The position numbers were made by a program, and so were the translations under genes. Under the pieces are notes generated by a model. It did no database searches. It was not told the origin of the DNA and saw nothing but the letters and a program-made list of their open reading frames with translations. A stretch of DNA of 54,882 nt, taken from assembly GCF_015223055.1 (NCBI RefSeq), contig NZ_JADFBX010000024.1, forward strand, positions 1 through 54,882. The letters run 5' to 3'. The DNA is from Pedobacter sp. MC2016-24. Its GTDB lineage: Bacteria; Bacteroidota; Bacteroidia; Sphingobacteriales; Sphingobacteriaceae. This document shows positions 1-8,499 of the stretch, one piece after another; the first letter of the stretch is position 1; each line of letters opens with the position of its first letter.

Positions 1-29
1 GCGTCTCGAATTTCTTCGGGACGCTTTTT
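1..29 (-). terminator. Probable intrinsic terminator of the histone-like gene, cut by the window edge
   Basis: Just after the stop codon of the histone-like gene, the minus strand shows an A-run followed by a hairpin with 10-bp arms (GCGTCCCGAA / TTCGAGACGC, one G-T wobble) around a GAAA loop. The U-tract expected on the far side lies outside the window, so the call rests on the stem and its position. A short reading frame starting at 32 on the minus strand runs through the hairpin and is not called as a gene. Confidence 0.6.
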
Positions 30-44
30 CATAAAGTAAAGCTT

Positions 45-221
45 TTAAGCTTTATTTTTTGTGTCTTGAACTTCCAAACGAATAGCCTGAGCTAAGTTTT
101 TAAGATCTTGCATTCCTTTACGCACGCGGGTTCCAGCGGCGCTGTTGGCTTTGTTGTAGAATTTATCTGCATCAGCCTCTAAAGATGCAACCAGTTCTTT
201 TACCTCGTTAAATTTTTTCAT
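45..221 (-). CDS. Histone H1-like protein (Hc1 family), 58 aa
   Basis: This 58-residue protein starts MKKFNEVKELVASLEADADK and ends in a Lys-rich tail (DTKNKA). It is rich in Lys and Ala, mostly helical, and matches the short Bacteroidota proteins annotated as histone H1-like (Hc1 family). By family knowledge these are small basic DNA-binding or nucleoid-associated proteins; binding is not shown by the sequence itself. An unusually clear Shine-Dalgarno sequence (AAAGGAG) lies about 13 nt before the ATG, which is notable in a phylum where strong Shine-Dalgarno sequences are uncommon and fits high expression. The gene appears monocistronic, with an AT-rich upstream region and a hairpin right after the stop. 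Confidence 0.85.
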   Translation of the reverse strand: MKKFNEVKELVASLEADADKFYNKANSAAGTRVRKGMQDLKNLAQAIRLEVQDTKNKA

Positions 222-430
222 TGTTAGTTTTACTCCTTTAGTTTTTAGTTTTTGATTAATACTCTATTACTAAAGTAAGTTGTTTATTTCAAATAATGAA
301 TTTTTGGAATAACAAAAAAATATTAAAAAAACCTGTTTTTTTCCACATTACAGCACGTTATGAACAAAAAACAAGACGAATAAAACAGCCAACACACTTC
401 AAATCAAGTATTTAAAAACAAGGATAAAAT

Positions 431-467
431 AAAACCGCCCTTTAAACGTATTAAAGGGCGGTTTTTT
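431..467 (-). terminator. Intrinsic terminator after the serine palmitoyltransferase gene
   Basis: A perfect 15-bp inverted repeat (AAAACCGCCCTTTAA / TTAAAGGGCGGTTTT) surrounds a 5-nt loop. The flanking A and T runs make it functional in either direction. It sits about 25 nt past the stop codon of the minus-strand gene ending at 492. Confidence 0.85.
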
Positions 468-491
468 AAGGCTTTTGATTCTATTTTGGCA

Positions 492-1733
492 CTAAGCCAT
501 TGAAAACTGGTTTTCTTTATAGTAACCACTTTTTAGTTTCTCAGACACCTCACTGAAGGCATCTAATGTGCGCTGTACATCTTCTAAAGTATGAACTGCC
601 GTAGGTATTAAACGTAGCTCGATTAGGCCCTTAGGGATTACCGGATAAACTACAATGGAACAGAAAATACTATAATTCTCACGAAGGTCCATAGTCAAAG
701 CTGTTGCTTCCAGCAATTCTCCTTTCAAAAATACTGGTGTTACCATGGTATTGGTCACACCGATATCAAATCCACGTGCTTTTAGTCCGTTCTGTAATGT
801 AGTGGCAATATTCCATAAACTTGTTCTCAGCTCAGGGTTATTTTTAAGCAACTCTAAACGCTTCAATAAACCAATAACCATTGGCATAGGCAGCGCCTTT
901 GCGAAAGTCTGAGAACGCATGTTATACCTGAAAAAATTGGTAATTTCTTCACTGGATGCTACAAATGCTCCAATGCCGGCCATTGATTTGGCAAAAGTAC
1001 CAAAGTATACATCCACGCCATCTATACAATCCTGTGCTTCGTGTGTACCTGCCCCAGTCGGCCCCATTGTACCAAAGCCGTGCGCATCGTCTATTAACAA
1101 ACGGAAATTGAAGTCTTTTTTCAGATCAACAAGTTCTTTTAATTTACCCTGGGCACCTGACATACCGAAAACACCTTCAGTAATTACCAGGATACCTCCA
1201 CCACTTTGTTCTACAAGTTTGGTTGCTCTTTCCAGTTGTTTTCTTGCACTTTCAATATCATTGTGTTTATAAACAAAACGCTTACCCATGTGCAGACGTA
1301 AACCATCAATGATACAAGCATGCGACTCTGCATCGTAAACCACAACATCATTGCGGTCAACCAGGCTATCAATGATGGAAACCATACCCTGATACCCGTA
1401 ATTCAATAGAAATGCGTCTGGCTTACCTACAAATGCAGCAAGCTCCTGCTCCAGTTGCTCGTGGTATTTAGAATTCCCTGACATCATACGGGCGCCCATA
1501 GGATAAGCCATACCAAAATCAGCGGCACCTTGCTCATCTGCTTTTCTTACTTCCGGATGATTGGCCAGGCCTAGATAGTTGTTTAAGCTCCAAACCAAAT
1601 GCTCTTTGCCACGAAAATTCATATGTGGTGCGATGTCACCTTCAAGTTTAGGAAATGAAAAATATCCATGAGACCATTTATGATGCTGCCCGATCGGGCC
1701 CATATGTTTTGCTATCTTTTCAAAAATATCCAA
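492..1733 (-). CDS. spt: Serine palmitoyltransferase (alpha-oxoamine synthase family)
   Basis: This PLP enzyme should condense L-serine with a fatty acyl-CoA to 3-ketosphinganine, the first step of sphingolipid synthesis. The 413 residues have the alpha-oxoamine synthase fold: His138 (ESHAC) that stacks on PLP, Asp215/His218 in DDAH, and the Schiff-base Lys249 in TFAKS. Related enzymes with the same motifs are 2-amino-3-ketobutyrate ligase and 8-amino-7-oxononanoate synthase. The length, the YPMGARMMSGN stretch and the C-terminal region resemble the serine palmitoyltransferases of Sphingobacterium and Bacteroides, which favours this call. The gene stands alone between terminators, so there is no operon context to help. 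Substrate assignment is by family resemblance. Confidence 0.78.
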   Translation of the reverse strand: MDIFEKIAKHMGPIGQHHKWSHGYFSFPKLEGDIAPHMNFRGKEHLVWSLNNYLGLANHPEVRKADEQGAADFGMAYPMGARMMSGNSKYHEQLEQELAAFVGKPDAFLLNYGYQGMVSIIDSLVDRNDVVVYDAESHACIIDGLRLHMGKRFVYKHNDIESARKQLERATKLVEQSGGGILVITEGVFGMSGAQGKLKELVDLKKDFNFRLLIDDAHGFGTMGPTGAGTHEAQDCIDGVDVYFGTFAKSMAGIGAFVASSEEITNFFRYNMRSQTFAKALPMPMVIGLLKRLELLKNNPELRTSLWNIATTLQNGLKARGFDIGVTNTMVTPVFLKGELLEATALTMDLRENYSIFCSIVVYPVIPKGLIELRLIPTAVHTLEDVQRTLDAFSEVSEKLKSGYYKENQFSMA

Positions 1734-1850
1734 TGTTATATGTATTAATAGTTATTATTTTTTTGTGTAAAGTTAAGGTTAATCTGCCTGACATACAATA
1801 TACTGTACGCATTGCCGATCCAGGGTGCTACCTGCCATTATGATGCCAAA

Positions 1851-1881
1851 AAAGCCTTAACAGTATTATTGTTAAGGCTTT
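1851..1881 (-). terminator. Intrinsic terminator of the dcw cluster (after ftsZ)
   Basis: A 12-bp perfect stem (AAAGCCTTAACA / TGTTAAGGCTTT) with a 7-nt loop lies 22 nt beyond the ftsZ stop. On the minus strand it is followed by a T-rich tract. It marks the end of the long dcw transcription unit. Confidence 0.8.
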
Positions 1882-1902
1882 ATATTTTATATGCAATTTA
1901 TT

Positions 1903-3537
1903 TTAATCAACATTATCGTGTAAAAACGAATTATTAGGTCTGATTTCAGTAGAGCCATCTTCATCGCTACTTAATGTAAATCTGGATACCTGTGATTCAG
2001 AAGAATGTTGTACTTGTTGCAACTGCATTTGTTTACGTTTGTAAGCAGGCTCATTTTCCAGTTCCTGTAAACCATTACTGGTGCGAAGTTTCATACTCAA
2101 ATCTTTCAGTCTCAAAATCCTTTCTTTTGATTTTCTCAGCTGATCTTCTATAGAGTCATCATTCTTATCGTCATCCAAACCTGGCAAAGCAATTTCTTCC
2201 CTTTGAGGCACCACATCATTGTTGAAAACTGTTGCCGGCGTTTCGAAAACAAAATCAGTTTCTGCTACTTTGATTTCAAATTCGAAACCAGACTCTTTTG
2301 GGTTTTCAGCAATCGGGGCTTCTTCCTCAACTAAAGAATGTCTGACTACAACATTTTCTGGTTCCTCTGTTTTTAGTATACGCTTTCCGTTAAACAAATC
2401 GCCAAAAAGATCTGACTGTTTCAATTCTTCTTTCGCTCTTAAAACTGGTTCATTTGAAAAGTGTTGTACTTTTGGTTCAATGAATGAGTTCACAGGCTCA
2501 ATGGGCTTTACCAATGGGGCCTCCTCAGGAGTCAGTAAAGAAACTTTTCTAACGTTCTTTTTCTCCTCATCACGTTGTTCCTTAGTCTGGAAACCAGTTG
2601 CAATAATGGTCACAGACAGCTTGTCTTCCAGATTCTCATCAATACAGTTACCCCAGATTAAATCAGCAGAAAGACCTGCTTTATCCTGAATATAATCGGT
2701 AATGATGGTCACCTCATCCATGGTTACTTCACGTAATCCGGAACTGATATTTAAAAGGATATATCTTGCACCTTCAATCTCACTGTCTTTCAACAGCGGA
2801 GAAGCCAATGCACCTTCTACTGCATTCAAGGCCCTGTTTTCACCATCACAAGCGAAACTACCCATGATCGATACGCCACTGTCCTTCATTACCGTACGCA
2901 CATCCTTAAAATCCACGTTGATATAACCTGGAACAGTAATGATCTCGGCAATGCCTTTAGCTGCGGTAGTCAAAATATCGTCGGCCTGAGAGAAAGCAGA
3001 ACCCAGTGTCAGGTTACCGAAAATCTCACGAAGCCTGTCGTTAGAAATCACTAGGTAAGAGTCAACGTATTTCCTCAGTTCATCCAAACCGTCATTGGCC
3101 TGCATTTTACGTCTTTTACCTTCAAAAGCAAAAGGCGTAGTTACAATAGCCACGGTTAAAATATCTAATTCTTTAGCTGCTTTAGCGATGATCGGACTGG
3201 CACCAGTTCCTGTTCCACCACCCATACCTGCTGTAATGAACAGCATCTTAGTCGTGCTGCCTAACATTTGCTTGATGTCGTCTATATTTTCAATAGCCGA
3301 ATTTTTACCTACTTCAGGAATCGAGCCCGCACCCATTCCCTCGGTCAAACTTGCACCAAGTTGTACCTTATTGGGAATTGGACTGAACTCCAAAGCCTGG
3401 GCATCTGTATTACAAATAATAAAGTCTACACCAGTAATTCCTTGACGGTACATATGGTTTACCGCATTACCACCACCGCCACCAACACCAATTACCTTGA
3501 TGATTGATGACTTATCTTTTAACATTTCAAACTGCAT
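1903..3537 (-). CDS. ftsZ: Cell division protein FtsZ
   Basis: FtsZ is the tubulin-like GTPase that polymerises into the Z-ring at mid-cell. The N-terminal GTPase domain shows the GGGGGNAVNHM loop near residue 18 and the tubulin signature GGGTGTGASP near residue 106, followed by the T7-loop region. At 544 residues it is much longer than the roughly 380-residue E. coli protein because of a long charged linker (about residues 320-500). It ends in a conserved tail, NNSFLHDNVD, of the kind seen in Bacteroidota and probably the docking site for FtsA and other partners. It is the last gene of the dcw cluster and is separated from ftsA by a 129-bp gap holding DnaA-box-like sequences. Confidence 0.97.
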   Translation of the reverse strand: MQFEMLKDKSSIIKVIGVGGGGGNAVNHMYRQGITGVDFIICNTDAQALEFSPIPNKVQLGASLTEGMGAGSIPEVGKNSAIENIDDIKQMLGSTTKMLFITAGMGGGTGTGASPIIAKAAKELDILTVAIVTTPFAFEGKRRKMQANDGLDELRKYVDSYLVISNDRLREIFGNLTLGSAFSQADDILTTAAKGIAEIITVPGYINVDFKDVRTVMKDSGVSIMGSFACDGENRALNAVEGALASPLLKDSEIEGARYILLNISSGLREVTMDEVTIITDYIQDKAGLSADLIWGNCIDENLEDKLSVTIIATGFQTKEQRDEEKKNVRKVSLLTPEEAPLVKPIEPVNSFIEPKVQHFSNEPVLRAKEELKQSDLFGDLFNGKRILKTEEPENVVVRHSLVEEEAPIAENPKESGFEFEIKVAETDFVFETPATVFNNDVVPQREEIALPGLDDDKNDDSIEDQLRKSKERILRLKDLSMKLRTSNGLQELENEPAYKRKQMQLQQVQHSSESQVSRFTLSSDEDGSTEIRPNNSFLHDNVD

Positions 3538-3616
3538 ATCTTTATGAATCAGTTGTTTAAAAATTCGTTTTTCCTGTTCATCTCGCTACGTAATATTAAC
3601 ACTTTTTCAACAGTCG

Positions 3617-3663
3617 TTTTCCACAATTGTTAAGAATGTGGAAAAATCGACTTTTGTGGAAAA
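3617..3663. promoter_or_regulatory. Cluster of three DnaA-box-like sequences between ftsA and ftsZ
   Basis: TTTTCCACA at 3617-3625 and its exact reverse complement TGTGGAAAA at 3637-3645 form a 9-bp inverted repeat. A third copy with one change, TGTGGAAAC, lies at 3655-3663 and runs up to the ftsA stop codon. Each differs from the classical DnaA box TTATCCACA by one or two bases. The visible repeat is certain; binding by DnaA is inference. A hairpin in the ftsA-ftsZ mRNA is the other reading of the inverted pair. Confidence 0.5.
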
Positions 3664-3666
3664 CTA

Positions 3667-5028
3667 TTACGGTTTTATATAATCTTCATCACTAACATTC
3701 ATGTCGTCTTTGATGAAATCTTTGGTTTTAGCGAGCAATTTATCAAATAATCCACCACCTGTACGTTTGGCTTTTTCCTTAGTTGTAGCGGGTCTTTCCA
3801 CATATACACCAGGTTGTTTCAACTCCTCCAATAATTCTTCAGCTTTCTGTATACCTTTGATCAACAAACCAACACTCGTTGCATACATTGGGCTCTTCAA
3901 ATCATCGTAAATGGTTTTAGGCATGTCTTCATATTTAGACAAATGCTCGTTCGGATATCCTACGCGGCAATCTAAACCCGTCACATACTCCACCAATTGA
4001 GACAGATGTTTTAATAAAGCACCACCACCAGTAATTACCACACCACCAATCAATTTTTTCTCGTATCCTGAAGACTTGATTTCATAGTAAACATGTTCTA
4101 TGATTTCTTCCATCCTTGCCTGAATGACATAAGCCAGGTTCTTCACCGAGATCTCTTTCGGCTCCCGGCCTCTTAATCCTGGTACACAAATGATTTCATT
4201 TTCTTTATTTTCTTCAGCGAGCGCCGATCCGAATCTGGTTTTCAACAATTCCGCCTGATTTCTCATGACAGAACAGCCTTCCCTGATATCTTCTGTTACA
4301 CTGTTACCGCCAAAAGGGATTACAGCAGTATGGCGAATGATTCCTTCATGAAAAATTGCAATATCGGTAGTACCACCACCGATATCAACCAATGCAATCC
4401 CTGCTTCTTTTTCTTCGTCGCTCAACACCGATTCTGAAGAAGCCAAAGGCTCTAATATTAATTCCTGAGTTTGCAACCCGGCATTGGTTACACACCTCAT
4501 GATATTTTTCACCGCAGTAACCTGTCCGGAAATGATATGGAAATTCGCTTCCAGACGTACGCCGGCCATGCCAATTGGGTCTTTTACGCCCGGCTCATTG
4601 TCTATCGTGAATTCCTGAGGCAAAACATGGATGATTTCTTCTCCTGGGGGCATAACCAGTTTAAACATATCATCAATTAATTTGTCTATATCCTTCTTAC
4701 TGATTTCGCTGTTCAATTCACGTCGGGTTAAAATCCCCCGATGCTGTAAACTTTTAATGTGTTGTCCGGCAATACCTACGTTAACAACGCGAATTTCCAC
4801 ATTAGATTGCCCACTAGCCAATTCAACAGCCTGAGAAATTCCCTGTACTGTCTTCTGAATGTTAGAAACAACCCCACGGGTAACTCCAGCTGATTCCGCT
4901 TTTCCAATCCCTAATACTTCTATTTTTGCATGCTGCGTCCTCCGACCAACGATCACACAGATCTTAGTCGTACCGATGTCCAATCCAACAACTATTGGAG
5001 ACTGAACGGTAGATTTTTCTTTGCCCAT
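3667..5028 (-). CDS. ftsA: Cell division protein FtsA
   Basis: FtsA is the actin-like ATPase that ties FtsZ filaments to the membrane and recruits later divisome proteins. The 453 residues start with the actin-fold phosphate loop (VGLDIGTTKICVIVG, about residues 13-27). They carry the second phosphate motif (VDIGGGTTDIAIF, about residue 214) and the adenosine motif (VITGGGALLKHL, about residue 333). The C-terminal tail is longer than in E. coli and basic/amphipathic (GGGLFDKLLAKTKDFIKDD), which suits a membrane-targeting helix. It lies between ftsQ (73 bp upstream) and ftsZ, the normal dcw position. Confidence 0.97.
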   Translation of the reverse strand: MGKEKSTVQSPIVVGLDIGTTKICVIVGRRTQHAKIEVLGIGKAESAGVTRGVVSNIQKTVQGISQAVELASGQSNVEIRVVNVGIAGQHIKSLQHRGILTRRELNSEISKKDIDKLIDDMFKLVMPPGEEIIHVLPQEFTIDNEPGVKDPIGMAGVRLEANFHIISGQVTAVKNIMRCVTNAGLQTQELILEPLASSESVLSDEEKEAGIALVDIGGGTTDIAIFHEGIIRHTAVIPFGGNSVTEDIREGCSVMRNQAELLKTRFGSALAEENKENEIICVPGLRGREPKEISVKNLAYVIQARMEEIIEHVYYEIKSSGYEKKLIGGVVITGGGALLKHLSQLVEYVTGLDCRVGYPNEHLSKYEDMPKTIYDDLKSPMYATSVGLLIKGIQKAEELLEELKQPGVYVERPATTKEKAKRTGGGLFDKLLAKTKDFIKDDMNVSDEDYIKP

Positions 5029-5101
5029 AACTATATTGATTTGTTGAGTTTATTATTGTTTTTCTGGTATCTGTATTTTATTCTAATTCTTTTATTCTTT
5101 C

Positions 5102-6013
5102 TTAAGGCCCGGCAGTTTCAGCATTTACTCCATTTCGCCGGTCCTCCTCCATCTGCTTTCGTACCTTCTCTTCAAATTCTTCTTTTGTCGCCTTCACGCT
5201 ATCTTTTTCTTTAACAGGCTTTCCTGTAAGCGAGTCTATTTTATTCTTCTCGCAAACAACCTGGTTTGTATACTTGATGTTAATCGTTTTATAAGTTTCC
5301 CAACCCACCTTAGGCATGGCCTTTTTATAAAAGGCCAAAAGGTTTCTCATTTTCACCTCCAATGAATCCGCAGAGCCCAGTACAATACGCTGATTACCTA
5401 CTCTCGGAATCAACTCAATATCATTCTTATCATTTACATAAAGCTGCTCGATCTGGGCATCCCACAGGGTATCCTTCTTAATAAATGCAGCCGTTTTATA
5501 TAAATCTATCGCCAGTTTGGTTACCAGTGTATCTACTCTGCCTGTAAAATGCTCCATGATCTTACCATTTGCAGCCAGTACATTGGCTGTAAAATTTGGA
5601 GACACCGGCATCTTCAATCCATTTCGGTCTACATAAAAGTCTTGTCCGGCGGCATTGATCACCCTTAAAATAGGCTGACGCTGACGCACTTCAATTTCGA
5701 TCACACCATCCATATCGGCATACACTTTTGCATAGGCGATGTAAGGATTATCAGTGATGCTTTTCTCTATCTTATGCAAATTAATATTGGTCAGTTTTTG
5801 CCCGATTAACTTGCCCTGACTGTGTCTTAAAATCGCATCAATCTCTTCTCTTTCGATAAAATTGTCAGCACCGGGTATCAATATCTTAACATTTGTACAA
5901 ACCACTGTATCACGCTTAGCACCCACAAAACTCATGAGCACAACCAGGCCCACCAGGCAAGTTACCCAGGAGAAAAGTTTGAATATGCGCTTCCAGTTGA
6001 TCCTTTTAAGCAT
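5102..6013 (-). CDS. ftsQ: Cell division protein FtsQ
   Basis: This 303-residue protein is a bitopic divisome scaffold that links early and late division proteins. It has a short basic cytoplasmic start, one transmembrane segment (about residues 12-31, LFSWVTCLVGLVVLMSFVGA) and then a periplasmic POTRA/FtsQ region (VKILIPGADNFIEREEIDAI onward). FtsQ sequences diverge strongly between phyla, so the call relies on this topology and on the position between murC and ftsA. The start overlaps the end of murC by 8 bp, implying translational coupling. The C-terminal 50 residues are highly charged (KEKDSVKATKEEFEEKVRKQ). Confidence 0.9.
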   Translation of the reverse strand: MLKRINWKRIFKLFSWVTCLVGLVVLMSFVGAKRDTVVCTNVKILIPGADNFIEREEIDAILRHSQGKLIGQKLTNINLHKIEKSITDNPYIAYAKVYADMDGVIEIEVRQRQPILRVINAAGQDFYVDRNGLKMPVSPNFTANVLAANGKIMEHFTGRVDTLVTKLAIDLYKTAAFIKKDTLWDAQIEQLYVNDKNDIELIPRVGNQRIVLGSADSLEVKMRNLLAFYKKAMPKVGWETYKTINIKYTNQVVCEKNKIDSLTGKPVKEKDSVKATKEEFEEKVRKQMEEDRRNGVNAETAGP

Positions 6014-7361
6014 GGCTCATAATGGCTTTAAGTGGTTGTATCAAGGTATCTATATCTCCAGCCCCAACTGTCAACAACAGTTCCGGATTTTTATCTTTAA
6101 TTTTTTCAGGCAACAGTGCTTTGGTTGAGATTTCTTTTTGGTTTAGCGTAACCCGGTCCAATAACATCCGGGAGGTCACTCCCTCCAATGGCAATTCCCG
6201 TGCCGGGTAAATATCCAACAAGATCAAATCGTCAACAGTACTCAAAACCTTCGCAAAATCATCTGCAAAATCTCTTGTTCTGGTAAACAAATGCGGTTGA
6301 AAAACAACAGTCAGTTTCTTGTCCGGATACAATTGTCTTACCGCATCAAAACATGCCCTCAATTCTTCCGGATGATGTGCATAATCATCCACATATATTT
6401 TTCCAGGTGCATTTACATGGTATTCAAATCTTCTTTTAACACCTTTAAAACTTGCAATACCTGCTTTTATTTTTTCAGGATCAATACCCAGTTTCAACGC
6501 TACTGCTATCGCCGCCACCGCATTTTCTACATTATGTTTCCCGGGCAACATCAAATGGATGTCATTCAACACCTGTTGTCCATCCACATAATCAAATACA
6601 AACTTTGAATCCACAACACGAATCTGTTCTGCACGGATTTCCGATGTCCCGTTAACGCTATAGCCAATACCATGCTCCAAGGGCAAACCTTCTTTGATAT
6701 ACAAAGCCCCATTCGGTTTCAACTGAGCAGCAAACAAACGGAAAGACTCCTGCAAATGCGCAGCATCCCCATAAATATCCAAATGGTCGGCATCCATAGA
6801 AGTCACCACCGAAATATCGGGATGTAATGTCAGAAAAGAACGGTCATATTCGTCTGCCTCTACCACAACCACATGGTTATCATTAAATAGAAAATTACTG
6901 TTATAATTCGTAGCAATTCCACCTAAAAAAGCAGTGCAGCCAAAGCCACTATGTACTAAAACATGAGCAATGATTGATGAAGTTGTCGTTTTACCATGGG
7001 TACCGGCAACTGCTATGCAAAATTGCCCCTTACTGATGATACCCAATACCTCCGAACGTTTCCTGATCTCAAAACCCTCTGCTTTAAAATAGTGGATGAT
7101 CTTTGAGTCACCGGGAATAGCCGGCGTATAAACAATTAAAGTGTTTACATCCTTTTGCTTAAATTCCGCTGGAATACCGGATACCTCATCTGCATAAGTG
7201 ATCTGAATTCCTTCGTCTTCAAGGACACTACATAAATCAGTTCGCGTTTTATCATAACCACAAACCAGACATCCCCGTTTCACAAAATACCGGGCTATTG
7301 CACTCATGCCAATGCCGCCAACACCAACAAAATAAACGCGTTGTATCGTATTCAGTTCCAT
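6006..7361 (-). CDS. murC: UDP-N-acetylmuramate--L-alanine ligase
   Basis: MurC adds L-alanine to UDP-MurNAc, the first amino acid of the peptidoglycan stem peptide, in the cytoplasm with ATP. The N-terminal Rossmann domain begins VYFVGVGGIGMSAIA. The Mur ligase ATP loop is GTHGKTTTSS (about residue 120), followed by the central VEADEYDRSF motif and the C-terminal DDYAHHPEE motif. The length of 451 is typical. It overlaps murG by one base (TGATG) and ftsQ by 8 bp. Confidence 0.97.
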   Translation of the reverse strand: MELNTIQRVYFVGVGGIGMSAIARYFVKRGCLVCGYDKTRTDLCSVLEDEGIQITYADEVSGIPAEFKQKDVNTLIVYTPAIPGDSKIIHYFKAEGFEIRKRSEVLGIISKGQFCIAVAGTHGKTTTSSIIAHVLVHSGFGCTAFLGGIATNYNSNFLFNDNHVVVVEADEYDRSFLTLHPDISVVTSMDADHLDIYGDAAHLQESFRLFAAQLKPNGALYIKEGLPLEHGIGYSVNGTSEIRAEQIRVVDSKFVFDYVDGQQVLNDIHLMLPGKHNVENAVAAIAVALKLGIDPEKIKAGIASFKGVKRRFEYHVNAPGKIYVDDYAHHPEELRACFDAVRQLYPDKKLTVVFQPHLFTRTRDFADDFAKVLSTVDDLILLDIYPARELPLEGVTSRMLLDRVTLNQKEISTKALLPEKIKDKNPELLLTVGAGDIDTLIQPLKAIMSHA

Positions 7362-8476
7362 CAGCTCGCTCTCCCCTTTCCTGCAAGTTTAAATACCTCG
7401 TTTGCGATCAGCACATCTGCTTCAGGCAATGCCATCCGCCCAATCTCATCCGCAAAAGTTTTACTTCGCTCCTTATCGTTCAACAGGCTCAATGCTTCGG
7501 TCACCAAAGTATCCTCAGCAGAGCGGTCCGTAACCAGCAAAGCAGCATTATGCTGGGCCAAAGCCATTGCATTTTTAGTCTGGTGATCTTCCGCCACATT
7601 TGGTGAAGGAACCAGAATAACCGGTTTCTTTATCAAGCACAATTCTGCAATTGTTCCTGCACCTGCCCTGGAGATGATCAGGTCGGCCGCAGCGTAAGCC
7701 ATGTCCATTTTATTCAAAAACTCCAGGATCCTCACATTCGGATGAAAGTCAGGTCCAAGACGCTCCACAATCCCCTTGTAATAAAATTTACCGGTCTGCC
7801 AGATCACCTGTACATCCTGTTCCAGGATTTCGGGTAAATGCTTTTCTATACTTTTATTCAGTGTACCGGCACCTAAACTGCCGCCAGTAACTAAAATCGT
7901 TTTTTTCAAAGGATCCAGTCTCAATAGTTCAGCCCCCGCATGGTGCTTTCCAATAACATCCACCACATCTTTTCTAACCGGATTCCCTGTTTTAATCAGC
8001 TTATCCGCTGGAAAAAATTGATCCATCCCATCAAATGCCACACAAACTTTAGAGGCACTTTTACCCAACCATTTATTGGTGATACCTGCATACGAGTTCT
8101 GTTCCTGAATCAGGTAAGGAATCTTTTTTAAAGAAGCAGCGAAAAGAATCGGACCAGAGGCATAACCACCTACCCCAACGACAACATCCGGTTTAAAATC
8201 AGCGATCAGTTGTAATGCTTTGCGGACACTTCCAAACAATTTAAACGGCAGATTCAAATTCTTCAGTATCGCGCCACGCTGGATTCCACTGATATTTAAA
8301 CCCACAATTTTATAACCGGCAGCAGGAACCTTTTCCATTTCCATTCTGCCAGCCGCACCAACAAATAAAATTTCACAGCCAGGCTCCATGCGTTTTAGCG
8401 CATTGGCGATGGATATGGCCGGAAATATATGTCCGCCAGTACCGCCTCCTGAAATGATTACTCTTGTTGGTTTCAT
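7361..8476 (-). CDS. murG: UDP-GlcNAc:undecaprenyl-PP-MurNAc-pentapeptide GlcNAc transferase MurG
   Basis: MurG converts lipid I to lipid II on the inner face of the membrane. The 371 residues form a GT-B enzyme of family GT28. The N-terminal glycine-rich loop is ISGGGTGGHIFPAISIA, a second loop GGSLGAG lies near residue 195, and the UDP-GlcNAc site shows SRAGAGTIAELCLIKKPVILVPSP near residue 265. It sits between ftsW and murC as in most dcw clusters. Confidence 0.97.
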   Translation of the reverse strand: MKPTRVIISGGGTGGHIFPAISIANALKRMEPGCEILFVGAAGRMEMEKVPAAGYKIVGLNISGIQRGAILKNLNLPFKLFGSVRKALQLIADFKPDVVVGVGGYASGPILFAASLKKIPYLIQEQNSYAGITNKWLGKSASKVCVAFDGMDQFFPADKLIKTGNPVRKDVVDVIGKHHAGAELLRLDPLKKTILVTGGSLGAGTLNKSIEKHLPEILEQDVQVIWQTGKFYYKGIVERLGPDFHPNVRILEFLNKMDMAYAAADLIISRAGAGTIAELCLIKKPVILVPSPNVAEDHQTKNAMALAQHNAALLVTDRSAEDTLVTEALSLLNDKERSKTFADEIGRMALPEADVLIANEVFKLAGKGRAS

Positions 8477-8499
8477 CTTTATATTTTTATACCTGTTTC

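Noticed and set aside
1..32. Short minus-strand frame MKKRPEEIRD running off the window edge
   Set aside because: It overlaps a clear terminator hairpin directly after the histone-like gene, so the codons are explained by the stem.
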